Source: Dendrophyllia cribrosa
Taxonomy: Eukaryota; Cnidaria; Anthozoa; Scleractinia; Dendrophylliidae
DNA length: 64,000 nt
Reading direction: 5' to 3'
Assembly (NCBI GenBank): GCA_024195265.1
Contig: JAJLRJ010000007.1
Span: 32,440,948 to 32,504,947, forward strand
Positions 21,601 to 31,702 of this stretch are shown piece by piece (positions within the stretch are counted from its first letter, which is position 1; the number at the start of each line of letters is the position of its first letter). A program made the translations under genes and the position numbers. The notes below the pieces were generated by a model that saw only the letters and a program-made list of their open reading frames with translations, did not search any database and was not told where the DNA came from.

Positions 21601-22817
21601 TCTCTCTGAAATACCGGACATGACAGGATCTGAAATTATCTGTTGGCAGTGAATGTCTTTCCTGCTATTAATGTCACGCTGGGCCCAGCTATTTTAGTTT
21701 TGTCTTTGCAGGATTTAAATTTTCAGGATCCAAGCCTTATAGCAGAGAGAGTTGACTAGCTTAATAAACTATTCAACTTGTAGAGAGTTAAAATTTGTCT
21801 CAATCAAGGCTGTGATTTTAGCTTTCATTCGCTACGGAGTTAATATAGCTGCATGGAGCTCGCTGTTTGTACTAAAAACTCCCTTGGCAATTTTGACAGT
21901 CTAGCGACTGCTTCGTTTATGCCACTACACGACTCTTACCTCATATTTTAAATGCCATTTGCTCGTTCTATAGGTTTTGAACGGGTATTCTATATTTAGC
22001 CGTTTGTTAAGGAGGATTTTAGTTTTAAACTGAGTTTTAAAACCTTTCAAAAGCCACGTGCAATGGACTGGAGGTCAAGTCTGTCGGTTGTGGTTTCCCG
22101 TGGTGTTGCGCTTGTAATAACGTTTGAAGTTACATCAACGGACACTGCAAAAATCGTGGCAAGAAGGTTCCTTTGCCGGTCTACCTCTTATGGCTTTTTT
22201 CGGAGTATCGTTCGAAGAACTCATCTCTTTCGCGGCATTTTACTCTCTTCGCGCTAAAAGGGATTTGGTTTCGGGTTAGATCTCCCGCATTGCGATGACA
22301 TGTAGATTGACAGGATGTCAAGAGAAGTAAATCTGATACCGAAAAATCACTCAACCGTGAAAGTGCATTCGCTTGGGCTTTGTCTGCAGTCTCTCTTTTC
22401 CCGCGCGCCTGCCTCGCCCCCAGTTTTGCGCGGCCATTATCCGTTCGCTAATGTTTTTTCGTTTCTCGCTCGACGGACTAAGCTGGAAAAGAGAGACTGC
22501 TCATAGTCTAGATCTCCGACAACGCAGGTACATCACAAATTACCACAAAGAAAACATGGCGGTGATCAGGTAATTTAAACTGAAAACCTAACACTTCACA
22601 TTCAAACCAGTTATGGAGATATTGCCTTTAAAACCCAGGACCAGTTAAAGAGAACTGAAAAGTACTTTGGAGCTTAAAATTGTTTTTCAGCAGAGATTTC
22701 CTGTGTTATGACTTTTTTTATCTTTGAATTTTAGGGTGTGGCCAGCATGCAGAACAAGTGATGAAGAATGTGCCTGAGGATCAGAAGTGCCTGTGTCCTC
22801 GAGATACTAGTAAATAA
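15674..22817 (+). CDS. small Cys/His-rich putative zinc-binding protein, copy B (2 exons, 43 aa)
   Basis: Exon 1 is 15674-15722 and exon 2 is 22735-22817, with the same GTAAGC donor and TTTTAG acceptor as copy A. Relative to copy A the protein has Arg16 to Lys, Arg20 to Gln and a C-terminus of TSK instead of STCK. All putative ligands up to CLC (C2, C7, C10, C18, H21, C35, C37) are kept; only the last Cys of copy A is lost. The intron has grown to about 7.0 kb and holds several transposons, including a MULE, yet the frame and splice sites are intact. That pattern suggests continuing constraint on both copies, although transcription across the larger intron is unproven. Confidence 0.75.
16148..16300. 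repeat. 60-bp foldback
   Basis: Arms starting GCATTGTTGTACCCAATTCA (16148 onward) pair with their reverse complement ending at 16300. The central loop is about 33 bp and includes a short 'atatcagtgaag' segment. Probably a small foldback MITE; the flanking bases give no certain duplication. Confidence 0.6.
16330..16735. repeat. 145-bp direct repeat pair
   Basis: 16330-16475 and 16594-16733 are direct copies (ACGAGCCTTTTATAAACAGC at the left edge, 'ctcgtaataaattattcaag' inside) separated by about 120 bp. No coding potential is seen. Confidence 0.6.
16841..17422. mobile_element. G-tract element with TACCCTTTCATATAC repeats, copy 1
   Basis: It begins CCCGGGGGGGG and ends in an 18-base C-run (17405-17422). 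The interior contains tandem variants of 'tacccctttcatataccttt'. It is an inverted homologue of 26391-26823. Copy 1 carries about 150 bp of unrelated sequence after 'tttgtac' (about 16873-17030). No clean target duplication can be assigned here. Confidence 0.6.
17423..18481. other. gene-free stretch
   Basis: AT-rich sequence with no recognisable exon, RNA gene or repeat boundary. Confidence 0.4.
18482..18761. mobile_element. small TIR element with TACCTTTTAGGG repeats
   Basis: Inverted ends ATATAAAAATGACAGGGGTG and the reverse complement of ATATAAAAATGACGGGGGTG enclose several copies of a 'taccttttaggg' motif spaced irregularly. The build resembles the other G-tract elements of this window but the repeat motif differs. 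Confidence 0.6.
19291..19961. mobile_element. TTAA-flanked MITE, GGTGGC family, copy 1
   Basis: A 671-bp element with TTAA on both sides (19287-19290, 19962-19965) and inverted ends GGTGGCTTACTACAGTTT / AAACTGTATTCGGCCACC. Copy A of the segmental duplication has the uninterrupted site near 4925, which confirms insertion into copy B. No transposase is recognised. Confidence 0.8.
20845..21303 (+). pseudogene. RecQ-like DNA helicase fragment carried by the MULE
   Basis: The frame opens at ATG 20845 (MADKLQECLSRFPVQSL) and shifts near 20895 to KPEQIKALETLINGCDVLAF, then the Walker A motif LPTGFGKSLIYQ, then VLVISPLNSIV (motif Ia region). It shifts again near 21080 and continues ELTELGLSD, then a second-half motif VVVDKSHTV where RecQ-type proteins have DE-x-H; the catalytic Glu is Lys here. 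It stops at about 21303, before motifs III-VI. At least two frameshifts and the DK substitution make it non-functional. RecQ enzymes unwind DNA; this looks like a captured partial exon. Confidence 0.75.
21323..22110. repeat. 180-bp direct repeat inside the MULE
   Basis: 21323-21505 and 21925-22108 are direct copies ('cgactcttacctcat', 'aggttttgaacgggtattct', 'gaggtcaagtctgtcggttg') about 600 bp apart inside the element interior. This points to an internal duplication after capture of the helicase fragment. Confidence 0.65.
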
Positions 22818-23357
22818 ATCAACTCATTTCATGGTGTATCATTTCAGGTGAGCACTGTAAAAGACATGTACATTGTATTGTTACTAAAAATAATTTGATC
22901 GAGTGCTCGTCATATGCAGCCATTCTTATACACTGAAAAGTTGTCTCTCTCTGAGTGACCACTCTTGAAAATCTCTTTCTCCTTTCAGCAACCATCTTTA
23001 AGAAAACCGCTGTTTGAAACATTTCTCACATCAATACTGTATTATTTTGGATTTCTGTGTTAGCGACCATCTCCTGTATTCAATCAAGTGTCACGCATCA
23101 CCTCGAGAACAGTACTTTTATTCCAACTTAAATTTATCTCCTGAAATGGCCACCTTCTTGGTTCCCTGGGAGGTTGCTAACATGAGTCAGCTATACTGTA
23201 GAATTTGCACTTTTGCAACTGTACTGAGGGAAGAATACATGTCCCCTATGGCAATCTCAAAACCTAGTTACAGTAGGCAACAATTTCAGAATATTAGCTG
23301 GTCTCTGACAGATTTTTATCATAAATTCATAATGCCCAATTGTTTCTAGTATGTTAA

Positions 23358-24103
23358 GGTGGCTCCCTATAGTTTTGTGACCATGTATGCTAATGACGCA
23401 GCTTTAATAATTTTTTGCATGATCACCCGAAAATGTAGGTTTTTCAATTTTTTTAACATCAGATACGAACAATACCTTTCACATATTCTTTCTAGAAATC
23501 TCTCAGAACAATTTAAGTCAAATAGATAAATATAATTATGAAACTGCGTGATATTGGGCAAACCATCTGAATGACCTTATGTTTTTTTCCTTCCAAAAAA
23601 TTGCCTTAACCATAAATTTTCTGCAAGATATCAGTCTTAAAAAAATAATGAAAGTAAACCCGAAATGTTAAAGAATTAAGGTCACTTCTTGAACAATATT
23701 AACCATTCTTTAGATGCTCTGTTTCCATGGCAATGAGTTGAATTGCTTATACCAAAAAGTGACAAATGATGAAATAAATAATAATAATTTTTGTTGGCAT
23801 ACATACACTGTACTGGTAAATCTTGTAAACCAAAAGTTGCAAGACAAGAAAATTAAGCTTAAATTTGGTAAATCATGATACTTTCAAAAATTACTATTTA
23901 CAATGTACAAGGCTAACAATTAAAAGAAAATAAAGCTGAACGTTTTCTACTAATTAGGTCATCTTCAGGGTAAAAGCCCGTCCACTACATACACACTTTA
24001 TATGTTTTAAGTAATTCCTGATGGGAACAGTTTCGCTTTGTAAGAATGAACTTGTTTGTTCAAACTTAGTTTTCATACTTTTGTTAAACTCGAGGGAGCC
24101 ACC
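23358..24103. mobile_element. TTAA-flanked MITE, GGTGGC family, copy 2
   Basis: A 746-bp element with TTAA at 23354-23357 and 24104-24107 and inverted ends GGTGGCTCCCT / AGGGAGCCACC. The first bases match the element at 19291, but the interiors look different, so they probably share only the transposase-recognition ends. Confidence 0.75.
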
Positions 24104-25080
24104 TTAAACCATTTATTTTTTATTTTAAAACACATGTACATATACAGTGTATTTTAGTCTCGTCAACTACCCATTTCTAGTTACTGTAGAATTTAAGGCC
24201 ATGAACGTCAATGTACAATGTATCTTCCCTATTTTTGTTGCTGTGGTAATTTCATGGCAACCCTTTGTAATCGTTTCTTGTCCTTGATGTCACTGTTTTA
24301 ATGCCATATAACTTGTTGGAATTCACCTTGAGCCTTTTAAGTTGCATATGCTATAGCCTAATCTATGTTTGACATCATGTTAGACCAATACATTTTGACT
24401 AACAAACCATTTGCTTAGTCATTTCTGATTAAACTGTGGTTGTAGTTCTTGCCGAAATCGGTATTCATTCACCGATAGCATGATACACTAAATTGGGTTA
24501 ATGTAGCTTTGCGCATTGTCTTGCAGCAGGTAAGTTTCCTGTGAGTCTAGGCTTTTTATTGAGTTAAGGTTTTGTATGAAGTACATATGGTGTCTAAGTG
24601 ACCTTTGTAAAATGCAAATTGTGACCATTACCTCAAACAATAATATGTCTGCTCATTTTGTTTTTGTTATTCATGTCTTTTGCAGGTGCTTATAAATTTA
24701 GCTATGGAGGACTTTGGCCTGTTGTAGTGTTTTGTATATATTCATGCACCAACATCGAGGACTGCACACCAAAATAGTTACATGTATTATTGCAAATAAC
24801 TCGGCTTATTTATAATTTTTGATAACTGCTTTACAAGGGCCACAATGTTCATGGCTGTCCTTGATATGCAAAATTGTGTCGGTTTCCATTAATCATGTAC
24901 ACTGTATTAAGAAATTTAATGTAATTTAACACTGACTAAGCTGCTGACAACTATTGCAGTTTTGAGATGTAAGTTTGAATTATGTATTTTTTCCGATCTT
25001 TTGTACCAGTGAGTGTATTAATAATTTCTCTATGGATTGTTACATTTTTCTGCAAAGATATAAAATGGCATAAAATAATC

Positions 25081-27003
25081 AGGGAGAGGAAACAGAATGA
25101 CTGCAGTCTTCAAACCCTAAACAGGGGGTAAAAAAGACTACAGTCTTCAAACCCCAGATAGGGTGGTACAGAAAGACTACAGTCTTCAAAAAATTAAGAG
25201 GGGGTATACAGAAAGACTACAGTCTTCAAACCCCAGGTAGGGGGGGTGCAGAAAGACTACAGTCTTCAAACCCCAGATAGGGTGGTACAGAAAGACTATG
25301 GTCTTCAAACCCTTAAGAGGGGGTACAGAAAGACTACAGTCTTCAAATCCCAGATAGTGGTGCACAGAAAGACTACAGTCTTCAAACCCTAAAGAGGGGG
25401 TACAGGAAGACTGCAGACATCAAACCCCAGGTTGGGGGGGGGGGGGGGGGGGGGGTACAAAAAGACTACAGTCTTCAAACCCCAGGTAGGGTGGTGCAGA
25501 ATGACTACAGTATTTTCAAACCCTAAAGAGGGGGTACAGAAAGACGACAGGCTTTAAACCTCGGATAGCGGGGTACAGAAAGACTAGAGTCTTCAAACCC
25601 CAGATAGGGTGGTACAGAATGACTACAGTTTTCAAACCCTAAAGAGGGGGTACAGAAAGACGACAGGCTTTAAACCTCAGATTAAGCAGGGTACAGAAAG
25701 ACTACAGTCTTCAAACCCCAGGGAGGAGGGTATAGAAAGACTACAGTCTTCAAACCCTAGGTAGGGGCGGGGGGGGGGGGGGGGGGATACATAGCAGGGT
25801 ACAGAAAGACTACGGTCTTCAAACCCTAAAGAGGGGGGTACAGAAAGACTACAGTCTTCAAACCCCAGATAGTGGATACAGAAAGACTACAGTCTTCAAA
25901 CCCTAAAGAGGGGGGCACAGAAAGACTACAGTCTTCAAACCACCCGGAAGGGATATAGAAAGGCTACAGTCTTCAAACCCCAGATAGTGAGGTACAGAGA
26001 GACTACAGTCTTTACCCTACAGAGGGGCTACAGAAAGACTATAGGCTTTAAACCCCAGATAGCGGGGTACAGAAAGAGACTTCAAACCCCGGGGAGGGGG
26101 GTATAGAAAGACTACAGTCTTTAAATCCCAGGGAAGGGGGTACAGAAAGACTACCAGTCTTTAAACCCCTGGGAGGGTGGCGCAGAAAGACTACAGTCTT
26201 CAAACTCTAGGTAGGGGTGTACAGAAAGACTACAGTCTTCAAATCCCAGGGAAGGGGGTACTGAAAGACTTCCAGTCTTTAAAACCCCAGGGAGAGTGGT
26301 GCAGAAAGACTACAGTCTTTAAACCCTTGGTAGGGGGGTACAGAAAGACTACAGTCTTCAAACCCAAGGGATGAGGGGAACAGAAAGACTCGGGGGGGGG
26401 GGGGGGGGGGGTAATCCCTATAGTGGGCTATACGGGGATGCTCCGCCCAAAAGGGGTACCTTTTTGAGGCTGGAGGTACATGAAAGGGTAGGGATTTCAC
26501 GAGTTGAAGTATATGAAAGGGTAGGGATTTCACGAAGTATAGGAAAACCGTAGGGAAAACACGAGTTGAAGTATAAAAAAGGTAGGGAAAACTGCCATTT
26601 AAGTATAATAAAAAGCGCCTTTCAAAATATAACAGACGCACATAAAGGCTATATGAAAGGGGTACCATTTTCAGTGAAAGGTATATGAAAGGGGTACCAT
26701 TTTCAATGAAAGGTATATGAAAGGGGTACCTTTTCTGTCAAAAACGGTATATGAAAGGGTAAGGGTTTCGACCTCGGGGCGGAGCATCCCCGTACAAAAA
26801 TTTGTTGAGTACCCCCCCCGGGGAAAGACTACAGTCTTCAAACCCTAGGGATGGGGGTACAGAAAGACTACAGTCTTCAAACCCCAGGGAGGGGGTATAG
26901 AAAGACTACAGTCTTCCAACCCCAGGGAGGGTGGCATAGAAAGACTACAGTCTTCAAATCCCAGCGAGAGGGTACAGAAAGACTACAGTTCTCAAATCCC
27001 AGG
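25081..27003. repeat. minisatellite, about 37 units of 35-45 bp
   Basis: The unit is roughly CAGAAAGACTACAGTCTTCA followed by AACCCCAGRTAGGGGGGTA, repeated with variation from 25081 to 26390 and again from 26824 to 27003. Each unit carries a near-palindrome AAGACTACAGTCTT. Several units have expanded G-runs (22 G at 25434-25455, 18 G at 25769-25786). Long open frames here are simply the repeat translated. Confidence 0.9.
26391..26823. mobile_element. G-tract element with TACCCTTTCATATAC repeats, copy 2
   Basis: The element interrupts the minisatellite. It is flanked by AAAGACT on both sides (26384-26390, 26824-26830), a 7-8 bp target duplication made from minisatellite sequence. It starts with a C and a 20-base G-run and ends CCCCCCCCGGG. 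The interior contains tandem 'gtatatgaaaggg' units and GGATGCTCCGCCC near both ends. It is the reverse-orientation relative of 16841-17422. Confidence 0.8.
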
Positions 27004-27090
27004 TTGACAGTAAATTCGGAACTTTGATAACTGGCTGCTTAAATGGGGGTGATCGATTAATAGGGGTTCGACTGTATAACTATTCCTGCT

Positions 27091-27138
27091 CAACCTCGTT
27101 CCCAGGGTCTTACTGAAAAGACCCTGGGGACGAGGTTG
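27091..27138. repeat. short hairpin repeat
   Basis: CAACCTCGTTCCCAGGGTCTT pairs with AAGACCCTGGGGACGAGGTTG around a 4-6 base loop, apart from one or two mismatches. A dispersed hairpin whose translation gives spurious 'PRPQGLFSK' type frames. Confidence 0.6.
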
Positions 27139-27336
27139 TTCGCTGCGTTCTGAAGATTGTTCTCGTGCCCTCTTTATGTTTCCTGTTCTCATCAATCTGC
27201 CTTCTCCGAGTTATCCGGACGATATAGCGGCTCTCGTAAGGTCTTACACCATTGGTTCGATATTCTTCAACAAAAACAACAGAAACAATGGCTCCTGGCC
27301 CTAAAAACAGAAGCAGTCGCAACTCCTTAGACAATA

Positions 27337-27570
27337 GCGACCTTCAGATTTGACTACGAGTACGAAATCGAGTACGAGTACGAGTACGACTTTGGAATTT
27401 CGAGATAATTGTATCCACCGAACTGTAACTCCTTCCTGTTGCTGACTAACACGTAAATAAACGTTAGGGATAAGATTGGTGTGATAATTAAGTATATGAG
27501 GCACAAGAATTTGGTTTGAAAACTCGTACTCGTACTCAATCTCGTACTCGTAGTCCAATCTGAAGGTCGC
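27337..27570. mobile_element. TA-flanked MITE with CGAGTACGAGTACG ends
   Basis: A 234-bp element flanked by TA (27335-27336, 27571-27572) with inverted ends GCGACCTTCAGATTTGACTA / TAGTCCAATCTGAAGGTCGC. Subterminal tandem GAGTAC repeats lie inside both ends. TA target duplication is the Tc1/mariner pattern. No transposase. Confidence 0.75.
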
Positions 27571-27572
27571 TA

Positions 27573-30500
27573 ATAAGAGCTGCTACACTACCGAGTTATC
27601 TATGACAGCATGGGGATGAAAATAGTGTCCCCATCACCAACTAGAAGGCCTGTTCACAGGCTGCAAAAATCGAAGGATTTGTATGGAGTTTAATCGTGAG
27701 TTTGATAAAATATCAGAGTTATAAATAAACAGACATTAAAGTGTTCATTCCTCATTTAAAAATGATATCTGTTGTTTCTTGACGGCTTTGTGGCTTCTAA
27801 ACGGGAGTTTTAGTTTTCTTGTTTCACTTTACCTAAAATTTTTTGTGAGCCTGGGCTGCCAGTGATATAAATCGGTGCCACTGAACGTTCCAGGCCAGAG
27901 CCACTTGGCCCTCTTAACCGTCCCAGCCTGGATCAAACTAGTAATGTGGTTTGGCCAGCCGAAATATAGTACACCTTTAAAAATTGTACCTACGTTTTAT
28001 CGGTCTTTACTTCTATACTATTAAAACTTCTTACATGTTCTATTAATACTTTGTCTCATGGCAATTGAAAGTAACTGCAATAAATTGATTCTGATATTTT
28101 CGGTCAGTTTTCGAGTTAACTGGGAGTAAGAACGTCGATTTGCGATTTTTCACGTTTGCGACCTCCTTCGTGATCAGTACTCGGTGACCATGTGTGCTAC
28201 TTGAGCATGCGTACACGTGCTAATATGACAATATAACGCGTACGATAAACAGAGGAAGGTTTTGAAACGACTTTTCAAGGTGTTGCGGTATAAGCGGTAT
28301 TTCCAAAATAACGGTTCGACTCGCTTTTAATTAAACGTTGGACCCCAAACAAAAGAAAAAGTGTAAGCGTGAGAGAATTATGCAGTGCCACATTTTGTTT
28401 CTTTATTGAGCCTTAATTCTCTGCAATTTGGTTGACAAGGAGCCGGAGCCGGAGCCGGAGCCTGTTTTTGTACTCTCTCCAGTCTTTTTCGGAGCCTGTT
28501 TTTGTACTCTCCCCAGACTTTTTCGCTTCGTGACATTCAAGATGGCGGCTAAACGAAGAAGGGGCGGTTACTGTAAACAGTCTACGTTCAAAGTTAATTA
28601 TAAGAAAATTGTTCGTTGTGTTCCGACATTTTGTTACTGTGATGCAAATTAACATGCTATACGATAAAACTACTGACATGAAATTGTTCCTCAACAGTGA
28701 GGAGGAACGATTGAATCGATCGTTTTGTTTTATCTTTCTCTCAGTTCCAAGCCGATATGAGCTGAAGTTTTTTTTTTGAACTTCCGACATTGGTAAATTT
28801 GACAAAAGCATATGTTCAATTAAAAATATCTTCCATTTGAATCTAAAAAAAAAACTGTGTGCAGTAAAATCTATCTTCATAAGGACTATAAAATTTATTG
28901 TTAGAGCTGTATACCATGGTAAAAAGAAAACATCCTGTACAAGTCATAAGTCTCCTTCCACTGAGAAACACAGTATGGGATGAAAACAGGAAATCGTATT
29001 TTTCCATAAAAATACAGCATAAATTGTCGCAAATCCGATCACGAGTTTTGCCTCCCCCGCGCTCTTTCGTTTCGCTTGGTAATTCTGTAATGAAACCAAC
29101 GAACCTCCCTAAATATACTGAGATTTTGTTTTTTGCCGTTCCGAAGTTTGTGGCCTAACTGAGAAGTCTAAGTAGAAACCAACAATTTTCAGTTGACCTT
29201 TATTTATATTTTATTTTTTTTATACTTGATTGTTCTGATTTACTTTCGACATCTTACAGCAGCCATACGCGACGGCGTCAAATTTGATTTCTAAACTTCT
29301 CACCGTCGCTGATGTTTGCCAATTAAAATTTCAGAATTTTACCGACCAACTATTAAAAAAAGAATTGTAGATTCGCTCTTTGCTTTTTGTTCAATTATGC
29401 GTTTTAAAACCCTTTAGTTATGTCGAAAGGGTGACTAATATTCGATAATATGATAAAAGACTGTGGTCGTTACAGATTCGTTTTAACATCAATGGATTTC
29501 AAGCATACGAAGACACACTGATTTTCGATTTTATTTGAAATCAGTCAAGTACTGAACTGATTATTTCAGATTAAACGGGATTATCTTTACGATATTATCG
29601 TTTCGAGCCATTGTGTTTTCGTCTGACACCGCGATTAAAAGGTTTCCACTGTATAAATTTTAAATATTAAAATACATTTACTTGAACATTCTAAAACATA
29701 GCAAGCCAAAAACATCTACATGTACGCGTGATGTAAGCATCACTGTGAGTTTTATTAAGGGCCCATCTTCACTTACCGTGATGCACCGCGCATTGTTTAT
29801 TTTGATTTGGACCCAGATAAATGCGATCTCTCGCGAAGTGAAATTTTGGCCTCTCATCTCCAGGAAGAAATGAACACTGAGTTTGAAATTTCGTTCGACA
29901 TTGATTTTAAAATTTATTAGTCTAAAGAAGCGGTCCTGTTAGATATTAAAAGTCCGTATACTCGCATTTTGTCTGGGGCCGCTCAACCCGCCTTTGTGTA
30001 GCTCCAGTCGCCGAGGTAGTTTCCTCCGCTTCGAAAGTTCGCATCGAAAACATTTTTACGTCGAGGGACGCGGAAAACCTCCTGCTATTTTTACCGAAAG
30101 TTTAAGGTCGATGCCCCTTAAAACGAAACCTCCAGCGAGCCGAGAAGTGTTTGTATTTTGTGGGCTGTTATTTGCATCGGGCATAATTAATGAGCTCCGC
30201 TGGCGGAGGACGTTTTCTCGGCTTCAGAAGTTTGCATAAAAAAAAATTCAACGGCTAGGGACGGAGAAAACCTCCTTCAACTTCCATGGAATATTTCACA
30301 TAGATGCTGGCAAAAACGATTCCGCCGGCGAGCCGAGAAGTTTTAAGCTTTTTTGTTGTTTACAGTTACGGTCGACCGGTCATGCATCAACGGTAGTAAT
30401 ATTCAAATGTCAACTGACAGTATCTGTATGTGGAAAAAAATTACAAAGAAAAGATTCGAAGAAAAATCTTAACTAGTAGGCAATCTACCTATTTCCTTTC

Positions 30501-31687
30501 CATGGACGACCGAATCTGAAGGATCTTGTTTCTTGACAGCCGCCTCGAGCCTTCGGCGGCGTTGCTTAGAAAACGTATCAGTAACGATGGAAAATAAAAG
30601 AAAACATGCAAAAACAAGATGCAATGCCTGGAATATGAACTAAATATTTGAACGAAATCATCTTGAAGTTAATAGACGATACAGATTCCCCGATGTAAAC
30701 GGATTATTTTAGGAATCAAACTTTCTCGCCTCAAAATGGATTTTCTGGGCCCCAGAAATTCTAGAACGCCCGCAATGAGTCACGGTAAGTGACGATGGGC
30801 CTTTAAAGAGAACATTGCATTGTCATGGCAACTGAAAGCAGTTAACAGATCTATGCAAGTCCTTTTCCCTCATTCGCTTCACCTGAGCAGAATTATTATT
30901 GTTGATCAAACATTTTTTAACAGTTTTCGTTTCTGTTTCTGTAAATATTTGTTAATTTGCTCAGATTCAGTGCCTTCGTTGTGCATGTGAAACAGAAAAC
31001 TGCTGTTCCCAAACTGAAGTGTAGTCTCTAATATTTGATATTTAGTCCGCGCGCAGCTTGCGGAAAATATATTGAAACCCTCAGTTAGCGTTGATCTTGT
31101 CTGTTTAAAGTATAAATATTCAAATCATTAAGAAAGCCGTTGATGTCTATTTAAACCGACTTGAATAGAATGCTCCCTAAAAAATCTGTTTAATATTTCA
31201 AATCAAGCAACGCTTTTATTTGAACGACAGTTTAGGGCGCGCTGGGAATTAATACGCGGTGTTTTTTTTTTCAGTTGAATTATAGACTTACCAAGAACAT
31301 TGGTAAAATAAAAATTGTTTTGGTCGTTTATCATCGCTCGCAATCATCGCCTGAAGAGTATTAGGTTGATATAACAATAGACGCAGTCTGACGCACAAAA
31401 ACTCGGCATAATATGATCGTTCAGCTGCGGCTAATTTATTACCCGTCAATCATTCCAAGTGCAGGCGGAAAGAAATTTCAAATATATCATTGAATTTGCG
31501 GATCAAAATAGCATTCACCGCGAAAGGCTCATGCAAATTTTTGAAAGTTAAAGTAGAAAAACAGCTGTTCGGCTTAGCTACCCAAGCGTAAACTTTCTCA
31601 AGCTATACTGGCCAGAGTTTAAATCGCTCAAACTTCTGCCACGGACGCTTGGCGGTTATGACAACGTGAAAGGAAAAAAAACTGAAC
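27573..31687. other. gene-poor stretch before the transporter gene
   Basis: No multi-exon gene is recognisable. Small items are a GGAGCC tandem (about 28440-28460), a doubled 'tgtttttgtactctc' segment (28463-28530) and an ATG in good context (CAAGATGGCGGC, 28541) opening a 38-codon frame rich in Arg/Lys with no known family. A CGAGCCGAGAAGT motif recurs at about 30136 and 30332. Upstream of the transporter the sequence is AT-rich and shows no clear TATA box. Confidence 0.4.
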
Positions 31688-31702
31688 TAAAGTGAGCCGA
31701 AG

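Larger units (their letters stand above)
20591..22510. mobile_element. Mutator-like element (MULE) with 141-bp TIRs
   Basis: The 1920-bp element has long, highly similar inverted ends (20591-20731 and about 22370-22510, outermost TAGACTA) and a perfect 9-bp target duplication GATCTCCGA (20582-20590, 22511-22519). Nine-bp duplications with TIRs over 100 bp are the signature of Mutator-like elements. Copy A carries the single uninterrupted site (gatatccga near 5551). The cargo is a broken RecQ-like helicase fragment rather than a transposase, so the element was moved in trans or has lost its own enzyme. Confidence 0.85.
8084..25077. repeat. segmental duplication, copy B (17 kb, inflated by insertions)
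   Basis: This corresponds to copy A (2644-7127) but is almost four times longer. The extra length comes from a 6.8-kb composite insertion (8663-15450), repeats at about 15800-18850, a TTAA element (19291-19961), a MULE (20591-22510) and a second TTAA element region (23358-24103). The small gene's exons and promoter motifs survive within it. Comparison with copy A gives empty sites for several insertions. Confidence 0.8.

Noticed and set aside
26177..26374. 65-codon frame with repeated KDYSLQ units
   Set aside because: It is the minisatellite read in one frame; unit length and indels break it elsewhere.
25081..26390. CRISPR-like array
   Set aside because: Repeats are adjacent and degenerate with no unique spacers, and the genome is eukaryotic; it is a minisatellite.
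26992..27195. Minus-strand frame with PRPQGLFSKTLGTRLS
   Set aside because: It lies on a short dispersed hairpin repeat; the frame is a by-product of the palindrome.
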